64,000 bases of DNA from JBGTFE01 sp049799955 (GCA_049799955.1 JBARIW010000127.1:8140-72139); one strand, 5' to 3'; shown: positions 50,881 through 60,761, numbered from the stretch's first letter. Translations and numbers: made by a program. The notes: generated by a model not told the origin, from the letters alone.

Positions 50881-51531
50881 TTACGGCTGAACGTTTGAAA
50901 CCGGCGGATTTGTCGGATTATTTTTCCGCATCGAGTTCGGGTCGGGAAGCTGCGGCACCTGTTTCGCGCTTTCGTCAGCCTTGAAATAAGGCTCTTCCTT
51001 AAATCCCGTCAATCCCGCCGTCAGGACAGCCGGAAACGAATTTCGCGTCGTGTTGTAATCCGTAACAGTCTGGTTAAAGTCGATTCGAGCCGTATTGATT
51101 CGATTTTCCGTGCCCGACAATTCATCCATCAATTTCAGAAACGCTTCACTCGAACGAAGCTGGGGATAGCTTTCCTGTAGGCTCAAAAGTCGCCCGATTG
51201 TTCCGCCAAAGCTTGTGTTCGCTTCCAGAATCTTTTGTTTTTGTTCGGGCGTTTTGTCGCCGTCCGCGCCGGCTGGCGCTTCGGTCGTGGCGTTGATAAG
51301 GCGCGAACGCGCGTCGGCAATCTGCCCGAAAACTTCCTGTTCCTGAACGCCGAGCGACTGCGCGGCTTTAACCAGATTCGGAATTAAATCGGCGCGGCGC
51401 TGCAAATTGCTTTCGACGTTTGACCAACTGCCTTTGACTTTCTGCTGCTTCGCCGTCAAATCGTTATAGCTGCACCCGCTTAAGCCCAGCGCGAAAAATA
51501 TCGCAATCGACAATAAAATAGCTCTTTTCAT
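50881..51531 (-). CDS. LemA family lipoprotein
   Basis: 216 residues with a lipobox (FALGLSGCSYND) and the LemA signature VKGSWSNVESNLQRRADLIPNLVKAAQSL, ...RSSEAFLKLMDELSGTENRINTARIDFNQTVTDYN, then a proline-rich end. All-helical outer-membrane or inner-membrane anchored protein of unknown role, often encoded with TPM-domain proteins, which is the case here (52357-53283). Confidence 0.93.
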   Translation of the reverse strand: MKRAILLSIAIFFALGLSGCSYNDLTAKQQKVKGSWSNVESNLQRRADLIPNLVKAAQSLGVQEQEVFGQIADARSRLINATTEAPAGADGDKTPEQKQKILEANTSFGGTIGRLLSLQESYPQLRSSEAFLKLMDELSGTENRINTARIDFNQTVTDYNTTRNSFPAVLTAGLTGFKEEPYFKADESAKQVPQLPDPNSMRKNNPTNPPVSNVQP

Positions 51532-51567
51532 AGTTAAACTCCTTGTTCTTATTCTATCAAATTAAAC

Positions 51568-52287
51568 TCAACTTAATTTATCAACCGCTTCGATAACTTT
51601 TTCTATCTGCTCCATATAATCGGAGAAAAGCTGATTTGCCTCGATTTCATCGAGCTTTTTCACAAAATTATTCTCGCGAATATTAAAAATCTTTTCAAAC
51701 GGCGCGCCGTCAATCTGCAAATGCTGCGCCGTCAAGGCGACGATTTCGTGTTTATTAACGGGCGAATCGATGCCGTGCAGAAGAAGCACGGCGCGAAACA
51801 GCGCGGCAAAGCTCGATAAGCTCTGCGACATCAAAGCCGCCAAGCCTTCGACCGAAACCGAAGCCGGAATATAACGGCGGCGAAGCTGTATCAGCTTGCT
51901 TCGAAGCTCGAATTCGGTTTGATGACGCAGATGCTCGTCGGAAATCGTTACGTTTGCCAGAACGTCCGCGCCGTATAAAACTTTCCGCGCCTTTTCCATC
52001 TGTCGAAACTCAATCGGGAAAACGTCAGCCGCCGTTTTAAGCTCCGAGACGGTAAAATAAATCGGCACGGGATGACCTAATTTGCTCCATTCGCGCATCG
52101 GAGCCTGCGCGGCGCGCAAATCTTTCGGCGTGATTTTATCGAGCGCAATCAGCAAATTATAATCCGATTGATTTTTGATAAAATCGCCCGCCGCCGCCGA
52201 GCCGTACAAAATCACGGAAGCCAGATTACGCCCATGCGCCGCCCGCAAATCATCTATAAATGCTTCAAATTGATTTCTCATATTCAT
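51568..52287 (-). CDS. Nucleotidyltransferase-fold protein
   Basis: 239 residues. The minimal nucleotidyltransferase motif is SVILYGSAAAGDF...SDYNLLIAL: the GS and first Asp are there, but the usual second Asp (SDxDL) is Asn, so catalysis may be lost. The C-terminal ~130 residues are helical (LRSKLIQLRRRYIPASVSVE, LSSFAALFRAVLLLHGID) in the manner of HEPN-like partners. Start at 52287 or 52281; both lie at the edge of a repeat element and have no Shine-Dalgarno. Located between lemA and the TPM gene. Confidence 0.72.
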   Translation of the reverse strand: MNMRNQFEAFIDDLRAAHGRNLASVILYGSAAAGDFIKNQSDYNLLIALDKITPKDLRAAQAPMREWSKLGHPVPIYFTVSELKTAADVFPIEFRQMEKARKVLYGADVLANVTISDEHLRHQTEFELRSKLIQLRRRYIPASVSVEGLAALMSQSLSSFAALFRAVLLLHGIDSPVNKHEIVALTAQHLQIDGAPFEKIFNIRENNFVKKLDEIEANQLFSDYMEQIEKVIEAVDKLS

Positions 52288-52353
52288 TTATCATTTATCA
52301 TTCAACATTTATCATTTATTTTTTGTTCAATGATAAATGGTAAATGATAAATG
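52284..52353. repeat. Word-built palindrome, word atttatc
   Basis: Left arm 52284-52318 and right arm 52329-52353, tandem atttatc/gataaat. It overlaps the start of the nucleotidyltransferase-like gene and lies 4 nt from the stop of the TPM gene. Confidence 0.78.
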
Positions 52354-52356
52354 TTC

Positions 52357-53283
52357 TTACCAATCTCCGCCCGCGCCGCCGCCGCCAAAATCGCCGCCGC
52401 CGCCAAATCCTCCCCAATCGCCGCCTGACGAACCGCCTGACGAACCGCCGCCCCAATCGCTCGAAGATGAGTCGCTGCCGCCCGAAGAACTGTTCCCGAT
52501 GCTGTTGGCGATAACCGAGCCGATAACCCACGGCAGGACGCTTCCGCCGCCGAATCCGCCGCCGCCCCAACGATTGCGGTCGTTTCTGCCGCGTCTCGAT
52601 TTTCCAAAGCGGCTTATTATTGCAAAAATGATAAAAAGAATTACCAAACAGGGCAGAATACCGCAAATGTTGAAGCCGCTTCTTTTTCCCTGCGTTTGTG
52701 TAGTTTTCCCCGCTGTTTCCGGTGTCGGGACGGCGACGCCGCTTTGTTTCGAATCGATTGTACGAATGTATGCGTCAATCGTGTCGGCAACGCCTTTTGT
52801 ATAATCGCCCTGCTTAAAAGCCGGAACGAGATACTGCCGCTGAAGCTGTCCGACCACGCCGTCCGGCAATTCGTCTTCTAAATCCCGGCTGACCTGCGTG
52901 AAATATTTTCGGTCGTCAATAGCGATAAACAGCAATGCGCTCGGGTTATCCGCATCCTTCGAACCGACTTTCCAGCCGCGAGCAACCGCCAGAGAATAAT
53001 CAAAAATATCGCGGTCGCCGGTTGTTTTAACGACTGCAACCGCTAATGTAACAGGCGGATTTGTTCGCGCTTTAAAATCTTTTATTTTTTGATTGAGCTG
53101 CTGCTCGACGTTATCGTCAATCGCGCCCGCAAAATCGTTGACGGGCGCAGTCGGCGCAGGCAGTGGCGATTCGCTAATTGAAAACGGTTTTGTTTCCTGC
53201 GAAAAAGAAGTCTGAATAGCTATGCAAAAAAGCAAAACTATCAATAGAGCGGCTGATTTCGGAAAAAACTTTATTTTCTTCAT
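52357..53283 (-). CDS. TPM-domain membrane protein (YgcG-like)
   Basis: 308 residues. Signal peptide (ALLIVLLFCIAIQTSFSQ), TPM domain (~40-165: VNDFAGAIDDNVEQQLNQKI, SLAVARGWKVGSKDADNPSA), a membrane helix (NICGILPCLVILFIIFAII) and a Gly/Ser-rich tail ending GGGDFGGGGAGGDW. Family members are linked to membrane protein quality control or acid phosphatase activity in some systems. It forms a functional group with LemA. Confidence 0.9.
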   Translation of the reverse strand: MKKIKFFPKSAALLIVLLFCIAIQTSFSQETKPFSISESPLPAPTAPVNDFAGAIDDNVEQQLNQKIKDFKARTNPPVTLAVAVVKTTGDRDIFDYSLAVARGWKVGSKDADNPSALLFIAIDDRKYFTQVSRDLEDELPDGVVGQLQRQYLVPAFKQGDYTKGVADTIDAYIRTIDSKQSGVAVPTPETAGKTTQTQGKRSGFNICGILPCLVILFIIFAIISRFGKSRRGRNDRNRWGGGGFGGGSVLPWVIGSVIANSIGNSSSGGSDSSSSDWGGGSSGGSSGGDWGGFGGGGDFGGGGAGGDW

Positions 53284-53346
53284 CGTGTCTTAAAACAATT
53301 TTGCCAAATCCGTAACGAATACGAAAGCCTGCCTGCGAATGTTCGG

Positions 53347-54144
53347 TTATTCGATAATCGAGTGCAGAGCGTAGTGCGCGAAAAAGAAAAGCACGACGCC
53401 TGCAAAAACCGAAAACGAAACGAGCGGATTTTTCCCGCCGTGATGGTTGATTTCGGGAATCAAGTCGCTCGCCGCTACATAAAGCGTTACACCGCTCGCC
53501 AGAGGCAAAGCGTATGCGACCGTAAATCCAATATTTGCGCCGATAAAATAATAAAGCAAAACGCCCAGCACGGTCGTCAGCCCGACCAAAGAAGTTCCCA
53601 AAATAACTTCGCGCCGCTCTTTTCCAGCCGCTAAAATCATCGAGGCAATCGTGAAGCCTTCGGGAAATTTATGCAGAAAAATAGCGATGAAAACAAGAAT
53701 TCCGACCTTAAAATCGACGGCGGCGGCGGCGGCAATCGAAACGCCGTCAAAAAATGTGTGAATAAGAAGCCCGCCGATTGCGGTATATGCGGATTTTGTC
53801 GAAATAAGATGGTCTGAGTGAACTTCTTCGCCGAGATGAAAATGCGGCGCAATCGTGTGTTCAAAAAATTGTGTCAAAAGATAACCGACGAGAAGCAGAA
53901 CCATCGGAAAAATCAACGCTTCACTGACAGTTTTCCCTTTATCAAACCAGAGCTGCGCGACTTCCGGCAAAATATCTATAAAAACGACCGAAAGCATAAA
54001 GCCCGCGCCGAGAGCGAGAATGTATTTGAGAAATTTTTTGTAGCTTTTCTGTATGCCGAGAGGATAGAGAATTAACCCGCCGAGCACGTTAGCCGCACCC
54101 GCTAAGATGCCGAACAAGAGAAGTTGAATAAAAGAACTTTCCAT
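53347..54144 (-). CDS. ZIP family metal transporter
   Basis: About 265 residues from the ATG at 54142-54144, where the first helix starts (FIQLLLFGILAGAANVLGG); the frame extends upstream without a meaningful sequence. The metal-site helices are clear: LIHTFFDGVSIAAAAAVDF (HxxxDG) and FIAIFLHKFPEGFTIAS (HKxPEG). It would transport zinc or another divalent cation. Eight helices as in ZIP proteins. Confidence 0.9.
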   Translation of the reverse strand: MESSFIQLLLFGILAGAANVLGGLILYPLGIQKSYKKFLKYILALGAGFMLSVVFIDILPEVAQLWFDKGKTVSEALIFPMVLLLVGYLLTQFFEHTIAPHFHLGEEVHSDHLISTKSAYTAIGGLLIHTFFDGVSIAAAAAVDFKVGILVFIAIFLHKFPEGFTIASMILAAGKERREVILGTSLVGLTTVLGVLLYYFIGANIGFTVAYALPLASGVTLYVAASDLIPEINHHGGKNPLVSFSVFAGVVLFFFAHYALHSIIE

Positions 54145-54316
54145 ATCACGAAAGCGTTTTCTTCGTTTAAAACATTGGAGAAAAGCGTTTGATAAAACTT
54201 TAGCGCAAACCATTTGGAAAAGGAAAAGGAAATTGTTAAAATCTTTTTGAAAATACTTCAGATTGCCCATCTCGAAAAAATTAAGCACTTGATTAAAATA
54301 AAACTTAAGATTTTCC

Positions 54317-54346
54317 TTGACAGCGAGGGAAAAATAATCGTAAGAT
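54317..54346 (+). promoter_or_regulatory. Candidate sigma70 promoter of the division cluster
   Basis: TTGACA (54317-54322), 18-nt spacer, TAAGAT (54341-54346). It lies about 270 nt before rsmH in the otherwise empty gap 54145-54618, in which I see no gene, and no mraZ. Confidence 0.5.
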
Positions 54347-54618
54347 TCACTTAATTGTTTGATAAAAGCTTGGAATTACGATTTTGGGCGAAAAAGATTT
54401 TCCACGTAAAAGGTGTTTAATTTAAGCACTTTGCCACAGAAGAATCTAAAAGATGCTACGCGGATGTTATTTAAAAACACAAAATACTGGACGGACGGAC
54501 AAAATAACTTCGCGGAACAATCAAAGAAAAATAAGGTTTTAGATATAAACAGACGGGTTTGACAAACAAATTCTGCGAAAGTGGTTTTGTGTCGTAAATC
54601 GAAACCAAAGGCTGCTCT

Positions 54619-55578
54619 TTGAAAGTGTCGAAAAATAAAGCTGAAAATTTACACAAGCCGGTTTTACTGGCTGAAACGCTCGAACTGCTTAATCCGCAGG
54701 CAGGTGAAATCTTCGTCGATGCGACGCTCGGCTTGGGCGGTCACACGGAAGAGATTTTATCGATTTCCGAAAAAACGAAAGTTATCGGCGTTGACCGGGA
54801 CACCGAAGCAATCGGGCTTGCAAAGGAAAGGCTCGAAAAATTCGGGGAAAGAATCGAGATTTTTCACTCGAATTTTTCAGAGATTAAGCAGGTTCTCTCT
54901 GACGCGAAAATTGAAAAGGTTGACGGGATTTTAGCTGATTTGGGCGTTTCGTCCTTGCAGTTTGACTCCGAAACACGCGGGTTTAGTTTTAGATTCGACG
55001 CGCCGCTCGATATGCGGATGGATGCGGATTCCGACGCGGAAACAGCCGCCGAACTGCTTGAAAATCTGTCGGAAGAAGAAATTGCCGGCATAATTTACAA
55101 ATACGGCGAAGAAAGATTTTCGCGGCGAATTGCCAGACGAATCGTTTGGAAAAGAGAAATCGGCGAGCCTGTCAGAACGACAAAAGAGCTTGCCGAAACG
55201 GTTGAAAAAGCAATCGGGCGCGGCAAAAAAGACAAGATTCATCCGGCGACCAAAACGTTTCAGGCGCTCAGAATCGCAGTCAACGGCGAGCTTGAAATTT
55301 TAGAGCAGTTTATTCGCGACAGTATCGATGTTTTGAAAAAAGACGGGCGGCTGGTTTTGATAACATTTCACTCGCTCGAAGACAGAATTGTTAAGCAGAC
55401 TTTGCAGAAACTTGCGGGAAAATGTTCGTGCCCGCCGCGACTTCCGATTTGTGCGTGCGGAGCGACACGCGAAATTGAAATTTTGACAAAAAAGCCGGTT
55501 GTGCCGGACGAAAAAGAATTGCAGGAAAATCCTCGCGCGCGCAGCGCAAAACTCCGTGCCTGCCGGAAATTAGATTGA
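54619..55578 (+). CDS. rsmH: 16S rRNA (cytosine(1402)-N(4))-methyltransferase RsmH
   Basis: 319 residues. HKPVLLAETLELLNP, SAM loop VDATLGLGGHTEEIL, GILADLGVSSLQFD, FRFDAPLDMRMD, TKTFQALRIAVNGELE and ITFHSLEDRIVK are the RsmH/MraW motifs. Start TTG at 54619 (aaagg seven nt upstream); a GTG two codons later is an alternative. First gene of the division and cell-wall cluster. Confidence 0.96.
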   Translation: MKVSKNKAENLHKPVLLAETLELLNPQAGEIFVDATLGLGGHTEEILSISEKTKVIGVDRDTEAIGLAKERLEKFGERIEIFHSNFSEIKQVLSDAKIEKVDGILADLGVSSLQFDSETRGFSFRFDAPLDMRMDADSDAETAAELLENLSEEEIAGIIYKYGEERFSRRIARRIVWKREIGEPVRTTKELAETVEKAIGRGKKDKIHPATKTFQALRIAVNGELEILEQFIRDSIDVLKKDGRLVLITFHSLEDRIVKQTLQKLAGKCSCPPRLPICACGATREIEILTKKPVVPDEKELQENPRARSAKLRACRKLD

Positions 55579-55603
55579 AAAGACTCAAATTTTGGAGAAA
55601 GCT

Positions 55604-56104
55604 ATGAGCCGAAAAAATCTGTCGAAAAATAAAAACACCAAGCAAATCAAGCGCGAGCGCGACCCGATTCCGTGGCGCTACTGCATTTTGACTTTAATTT
55701 GCGGGCTTGTCCTCGTCGGCGGATTTTTCTTCGCGGCGCGCCAGCATTTTTCGTCGATGGATTACGGCATCAAAAATTCCAAACTGAAAAAGCAAAAAGA
55801 AGACCTTGAAGACACGCAGCGCCAGTTGGTTTTAGCCAAAGAAAAAGCGCTTCTGCCCGAAGAAATCAAAAAAGCGGCGAAAAAACTCGGTTTTACCGAG
55901 ATGACGGCGGCAAATATCCAAACGCTTTACACAGGCGGCGAAAAGCCGAAAGCGGAAAAGATTTCCGACACGAAAACGACGAATGTGAATCCGGTGGTAA
56001 AAAGCAGGACGGACGAGAAAAAGTCGGAAAAAGAATCGAAACCGGAGCAGAAACCGGTTGATTCAAGAGAAAGAAAAGTTCGTGAAACGAAAGCTGGTAA
56101 ATAA
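55604..56104 (+). CDS. FtsL-like bitopic division protein
   Basis: About 166 residues from the ATG at 55604 (ggagaaagct box). A short basic N-terminus, one membrane helix (YCILTLICGLVLVGGFFFAA) and a periplasmic coiled coil (KNSKLKKQKEDLEDTQRQLV) with a following KKAAKKLGFTEM, then a Lys/Glu-rich tail. Size, topology and the place between rsmH and ftsI identify it as the FtsL equivalent, which links FtsQB to FtsWI. Confidence 0.78.
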   Translation: MSRKNLSKNKNTKQIKRERDPIPWRYCILTLICGLVLVGGFFFAARQHFSSMDYGIKNSKLKKQKEDLEDTQRQLVLAKEKALLPEEIKKAAKKLGFTEMTAANIQTLYTGGEKPKAEKISDTKTTNVNPVVKSRTDEKKSEKESKPEQKPVDSRERKVRETKAGK

Positions 56105-56132
56105 GTTTCATTCAGAAGTTCTACAAAAAAAA

Positions 56133-58109
56133 ATGGCAAAACGCTCGAATAAAATCAAAAACAAAAATCCGATGCAGACGGCTTTCACGCGCTTTATGCT
56201 GATTGTCGCGTTTTTTATTTTGTGGATTGGCGGCATCGGCGTTCGGCTCGTTCACCTGCAAATCAGGCAGCACGAATTTCTGCGCACAAAAGCGCTTAAC
56301 CAACGACGCGATAAGACGGACAGCAAAACGCTTCGCGGCACGATTTACGACCGTTCGGAGCGCATTCTGGCAATGAGCAGCAACGCGAAATCGCTTTTTG
56401 CCGACCCGTCGGAAATCGAGGATGTTGAAAAGACCTCGAAAGAAGTTGCCAAAGTTCTGAAAGTAAAGACAAACGATATTTTGAAGCCGCTCAAAGAAGC
56501 CAAGGAAAATAACCGCAGATTTGTCTGGCTCGCACGCAAACTCGACGACGACACGGCGCAGAAAGTCATCGAATTAACCGAAAATAAAGAACTGAAAATT
56601 TCCGGCTTGCACTGGAAAGAAGAGCAGAAGCGCAGTTATCCGTATAAAAATCTGGCGGCGCACGTTATCGGTTTCAGCAATTCCGACGATGTCGGCGTCG
56701 CCGGAGTCGAGCAGTCGCAGGAAGAACTTCTTCACGGCGCGGTGATAAAAGGCTGGCAGGACCGCGACCGTCTGGGCAGAATTTACGACGAATCGGAAAC
56801 CGAAGAGCGCGAGCCGCCGAAAGATATTGTGCTGACAATCAGCAATTCGATTCAATATAAAACCGAACAGGCGCTGGAAAAAGGCGTCAAGGCGGCGAAC
56901 GCCAAATCGGGAATCGCCATCGTGATGGACCCGAAAACGGGCGAAATTCTGGCGCTGGCAAATTACCCGACGTTCGATTTGAATAAATACGGCGAATACG
57001 CGGCGGAAAATTACACGAACAAAGCGGTGCAGAATATGTATTCGCCCGGTTCGATTTTTAAGCTCGTTACATTCGGCGCGGCTTTGCAGGAAAATCTTAT
57101 CAAGGCGGACGGCGAAATCGATTGCAGCAAAGGTTTTATCGAGGTTGCGGGGCATCGTTTCAACGACCCGCACGCGACGAGAGTGATGTCTTACGGCGAC
57201 GCGCTGGCGGTTTCGAGCAATTACGCGGCGATAAAAACGGCGCTCGGACTTGGCAAAGACAGATTTTATGATTATTCTCGAAAGTTTGGTTTTGGTCAGG
57301 CGACCGGAATCGAGCTTCCGGCGGAAGCCAACGGGCAGATGCGACCGCCCGCGACATGGTTCGGTGATTCGCTCGCATCGATGGCAATCGGCTACGAAAT
57401 GAACATCACCGCTTTGCAGGCGATTTCGGCTTATTCGGTAATCGCCAACAACGGCGTTCGCGTAAAGCCGCACGTTATTAAGGAAATCCGGCAGGAAGGA
57501 AAAGTTATTTCCACGACCGACGCGGAAAAAACGCAAATCGTCAGCGCGGACGTTGCTAAAGATATGCGGCAGATGCTCAGAAAAGTCGTTTTGAGCGGAA
57601 CGGCGAAACGTGCGCAGCTAAACGGTTACACTTCCGCCGGAAAAACGGGAACGGCTTGGAAATACAACGCGAAATTGAAAAAATACGACGAAACCAAATA
57701 CGTCTCATCATTTATCGGATTCGCCCCGGCGGACAATCCTTCGGTCGTGATGGCAATCGTTCTGGACGAGCCGCAGGGCGCGGCGCGCGACGGCGGACAG
57801 GTTTCCGCGCCGATTTTCCGCGACATTGCCGAACAGATTTTGCCGGAATTAAACGTTTTGCCCGACGGAAATCTGCGGCACGAAGTTCTGCCGAACGAAG
57901 TTGTTCCGACCGAAGCCGAAGCGCTTCCGGCTTCGAAGACGGACAAAAAAGCCGATAAAATTTCCGCCGAAACGGATTTGAAAAAAGAAGATAAATTGCC
58001 GGTCGAAGATAAAAAATCGACCAAACCGAAAACGCCGGCTGTCGTAAATGAAAAGCCGAAAAGCGAGACGAAAAATAAATCTTCGGGAGCGACGAAAGGA
58101 AAGACTTGA
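56133..58109 (+). CDS. ftsI: Penicillin-binding protein 2/3, septal transpeptidase FtsI
   Basis: About 658 residues from ATG 56133; a GTG at 56082 inside the end of the FtsL-like gene is an alternative. Membrane helix (FMLIVAFFILWIGGIGV), dimerization domain beginning RGTIYDRSERILA, and transpeptidase motifs SPGSIFK (active Ser), SSNY and KTGT. The tail after the domain (~100 residues) is Lys/Glu/Pro-rich. It crosslinks septal peptidoglycan together with FtsW. Confidence 0.93.
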   Translation: MAKRSNKIKNKNPMQTAFTRFMLIVAFFILWIGGIGVRLVHLQIRQHEFLRTKALNQRRDKTDSKTLRGTIYDRSERILAMSSNAKSLFADPSEIEDVEKTSKEVAKVLKVKTNDILKPLKEAKENNRRFVWLARKLDDDTAQKVIELTENKELKISGLHWKEEQKRSYPYKNLAAHVIGFSNSDDVGVAGVEQSQEELLHGAVIKGWQDRDRLGRIYDESETEEREPPKDIVLTISNSIQYKTEQALEKGVKAANAKSGIAIVMDPKTGEILALANYPTFDLNKYGEYAAENYTNKAVQNMYSPGSIFKLVTFGAALQENLIKADGEIDCSKGFIEVAGHRFNDPHATRVMSYGDALAVSSNYAAIKTALGLGKDRFYDYSRKFGFGQATGIELPAEANGQMRPPATWFGDSLASMAIGYEMNITALQAISAYSVIANNGVRVKPHVIKEIRQEGKVISTTDAEKTQIVSADVAKDMRQMLRKVVLSGTAKRAQLNGYTSAGKTGTAWKYNAKLKKYDETKYVSSFIGFAPADNPSVVMAIVLDEPQGAARDGGQVSAPIFRDIAEQILPELNVLPDGNLRHEVLPNEVVPTEAEALPASKTDKKADKISAETDLKKEDKLPVEDKKSTKPKTPAVVNEKPKSETKNKSSGATKGKT

Positions 58110-59560
58110 AACTGGAAAACGCCATTAAATATATGAACGCTGACGCGTCGAGACTAAATCCCGCTTTGCTTCAAACCGATGTTCAATCATTCACGATTGA
58201 CTCGCGCGACGCCCAGGCGGGCGCAGTCTTTTTTGCGCTTTCACAGCCGGATTATAAAAACAACTGCTTTAACGGCGATTTTGAAGACTCGACAAAATTC
58301 GCGGCTTCGGCGCTGGAAAACGGCGCAGTCGCGGCAGTTGTTCGGCGCGACAGATTTGCCGAACACAAAGCCGAGCTTGAAAAATTTCAAGACCGCCTGA
58401 TTTTTGCAGATGACGCGATTGTCGCTTTTCAAAATTTAGCGCATGGCGTTTATACGGAATGGAACAATCCTGTCGTTGCCGTTACGGGAAGCGCGGGAAA
58501 AACGACGGCAAAGGAATTGACCGCGCACGTTCTGGAAAGCTCGGGCAGAAAAGTTCTTCGGAATATCAAAAATTACAACAACGGTTTGGGCTTGCCGATA
58601 ACGGTTTTGAATCTGGCGAAGGACGCGTCGTATGATGTCGCGGTTCTGGAAATGGGAATGTCCACGCCGGACAATGAAATAGCGCGTCTTTGCAGGATTA
58701 CGCCGCCGGATGTTGCCGTCGAGCTGAATGTTTTTCCGGTTCACGTCGAGCATCTCGGCTCGATTGAAAATGTGGCGAAAGCGAAAGCCGAGCTTGTCGA
58801 GGGAATGAAAACCGGCGGAACAGCCGTTTTAAATGCCGACGATTTTCGCGTTTTTGCGATGCGCGATTTGCACGACGGTAAGAATTTGACTTACGGAATC
58901 GATGTCGAATCGGATGTGATGGCGAAAGACATCCGTTTTGAGCGCTTCGGCGAAACGCGTTTTACGCTGAAAACACCGGACGGCTGCGCGGAAGTTTTGT
59001 TTCCTTTAAACGGCAAGCACAATATTCTGAACGCGCTCGCGGCTTCGGCGGTCGGTTTCAGTTTCGGAATGTCGCCGGAAGAAATTGCCGCATCTCTGCA
59101 CACGGTCGCGCCGCCGCCGCAGCGCGGAGAAGTTTTGCATTTCGCGGAAGGTTTTACGGTCGTCAACGATACATACAATTCAAATCCCGACGCGCTTCTT
59201 TCGATGGTCGAAACTTTGACGGAAGGTGGCGCGGGAGCGAAACGAAAAATCGTCGTTGCTGGAGAAATGCGCGAATTGGGCGAAGACGCGGCGCGGATTC
59301 ATTACGAAACGGGCAGAAAAATCGCCGAAATCGGCGTCGATAAAATTTTCGGCGTCGAAGGTTTTGCCGCAAATCTGCTTGAAGGCGCGAAAGATTCGGG
59401 TTTAAGCGCGGGCGGATTTTACGAAAACTCCGAAATCGCGGGCGAAAAATTTTTATCGGAAGTTCAGGCGGGTGATTTGGTTTTAGTAAAAGGTTCGCGC
59501 GGTGTGCGGACGGAGAAAGTAGTTGAAAAGTTGTTGGAAAAATTTGAATTGGAGAAATAA
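58106..59560 (+). CDS. murF: UDP-N-acetylmuramoyl-tripeptide--D-alanyl-D-alanine ligase
   Basis: 484 residues. Mur ligase fold with VAVTGSAGKTTAKELTAHVL (P-loop), NYNNGLGLPITVL, ELNVFPVHVEHLGSIENVAK and NDTYNSNPDALLSMVETL. It adds D-Ala-D-Ala to the UDP-MurNAc tripeptide. The TTG start overlaps the ftsI stop by 4 nt. murE, which normally lies between ftsI and murF, is missing here. Confidence 0.94.
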   Translation: MKLENAIKYMNADASRLNPALLQTDVQSFTIDSRDAQAGAVFFALSQPDYKNNCFNGDFEDSTKFAASALENGAVAAVVRRDRFAEHKAELEKFQDRLIFADDAIVAFQNLAHGVYTEWNNPVVAVTGSAGKTTAKELTAHVLESSGRKVLRNIKNYNNGLGLPITVLNLAKDASYDVAVLEMGMSTPDNEIARLCRITPPDVAVELNVFPVHVEHLGSIENVAKAKAELVEGMKTGGTAVLNADDFRVFAMRDLHDGKNLTYGIDVESDVMAKDIRFERFGETRFTLKTPDGCAEVLFPLNGKHNILNALAASAVGFSFGMSPEEIAASLHTVAPPPQRGEVLHFAEGFTVVNDTYNSNPDALLSMVETLTEGGAGAKRKIVVAGEMRELGEDAARIHYETGRKIAEIGVDKIFGVEGFAANLLEGAKDSGLSAGGFYENSEIAGEKFLSEVQAGDLVLVKGSRGVRTEKVVEKLLEKFELEK

Positions 59561-59583
59561 ACGGCAGACGGCGGATAATGGAT

Positions 59584-59621
59584 AATCCAAAATCCAAAAA
59601 TCCAAAATCCAAAATCCAAAG
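59584..59621. repeat. Tandem word atccaaa (five copies)
   Basis: Head-to-tail copies that end directly at the mraY ATG (59622), leaving no Shine-Dalgarno. Reverse complement of the word at 33532-33566. Confidence 0.75.
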
Positions 59622-60761
59622 ATGCTTTATTACTTTTTATACCAACTGATTTTCAGGCAATACGGCGTAGGCAGCGATTCGTATTTTTTCAAAGGCTTAA
59701 ACGTCTTTCAATACGTTACGTTTCGCACCGCATGGGCGACGATTACCGCGCTTCTGATTTCGCTTCTGTTCGGCGGAAAGGTCATCAGAAAGCTGGCGGA
59801 AATGAAATTCGGGCAGGAAATCCGCGAAGAAGGTCCGGTTTCGCATTACGAGAAAAAAGGAACGCCGACGATGGGCGGAGTTCTGATTCTCGTTTCGGTT
59901 TTTATTTCGACGGTTCTCTGGGCGCGGATTGACAGTTTATATCTATGGCTCGCGCTCGGCGCGACGACGGCGTTCGGCATCATCGGGTTTCTGGACGATT
60001 ACATAAAAATCGTCAAAAAACGAAGTCTCGGCTTAACCGGAAGGCAGAAACTGCTCGGACAACTGATTACGGCGATTATCGTCTGGGGCTGTCTTTTTTA
60101 TTTTGCCAATTACCCGTGGATTATCAGCATCCCGTTTTTGAAACAGACGGCGTTGACGAATATCACCAACGTCGGCGCGTATGTTTATTTGTTCTTTATC
60201 ATTTTTGTTCTGCTCGGCTCGTCAAACGCGGTGAATCTGACCGACGGTTTAGACGGTCTGGCGTCGAGCGTTACGTTTATCGCGATGTCCGCGCTGACGG
60301 CTCTGACTTATGTTTCGAGCGACCGGCGCTGGGCTGACATTCTCGATATTACGTGGAAACCGGAAGCGGCGGAACTGACGGTTTTCTGCGGCGCGATGGT
60401 CGGCGCGAGTCTCGGATTTTTGTGGTATAACTCGCCGCCCGCGCAGGTTTTTATGGGCGATGTCGGCTCTCTGGCAATCGGCGGCGCGCTCGGAACGGTG
60501 GCGATTTTAACGAAACAGGAATTTCTTTTGCCGTTTATCGGCGGCGTTTTTATTCTCGAAGCGGCGTCGGTGATGCTTCAGGTTTCGGTTTTCAAATTGA
60601 CAAAACGCGGCGGCAAGCCCGGAACGCGCGTTTTCAAAATGACGCCGCTGCATCATCATTTTGAAATGTCCGGCTGGAAAGAGCCGAAAATCGTTTTCCG
60701 GTTCGTGATTGTGGCGATACTTTTTGCTTTGTTGAGCTTATCGACTTTGAAACTTAGATGA
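59622..60761 (+). CDS. mraY: Phospho-N-acetylmuramoyl-pentapeptide-transferase
   Basis: 379 residues, about ten membrane helices. GPVSHYEKKGTPTMGGVLIL, GFLDDYIKIVKKRSLGLTGR, NAVNLTDGLDGLA, FMGDVGSLAIGG and MTPLHHHFE are the MraY motifs. It makes lipid I on the inner face of the membrane. The start is set directly behind a tandem repeat. Confidence 0.97.
   Translation: MLYYFLYQLIFRQYGVGSDSYFFKGLNVFQYVTFRTAWATITALLISLLFGGKVIRKLAEMKFGQEIREEGPVSHYEKKGTPTMGGVLILVSVFISTVLWARIDSLYLWLALGATTAFGIIGFLDDYIKIVKKRSLGLTGRQKLLGQLITAIIVWGCLFYFANYPWIISIPFLKQTALTNITNVGAYVYLFFIIFVLLGSSNAVNLTDGLDGLASSVTFIAMSALTALTYVSSDRRWADILDITWKPEAAELTVFCGAMVGASLGFLWYNSPPAQVFMGDVGSLAIGGALGTVAILTKQEFLLPFIGGVFILEAASVMLQVSVFKLTKRGGKPGTRVFKMTPLHHHFEMSGWKEPKIVFRFVIVAILFALLSLSTLKLR

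Noticed and set aside
56574..57536. Minus-strand frame of about 320 codons
   Set aside because: Antisense to ftsI, rich in Arg, no domain or ribosome-binding site.
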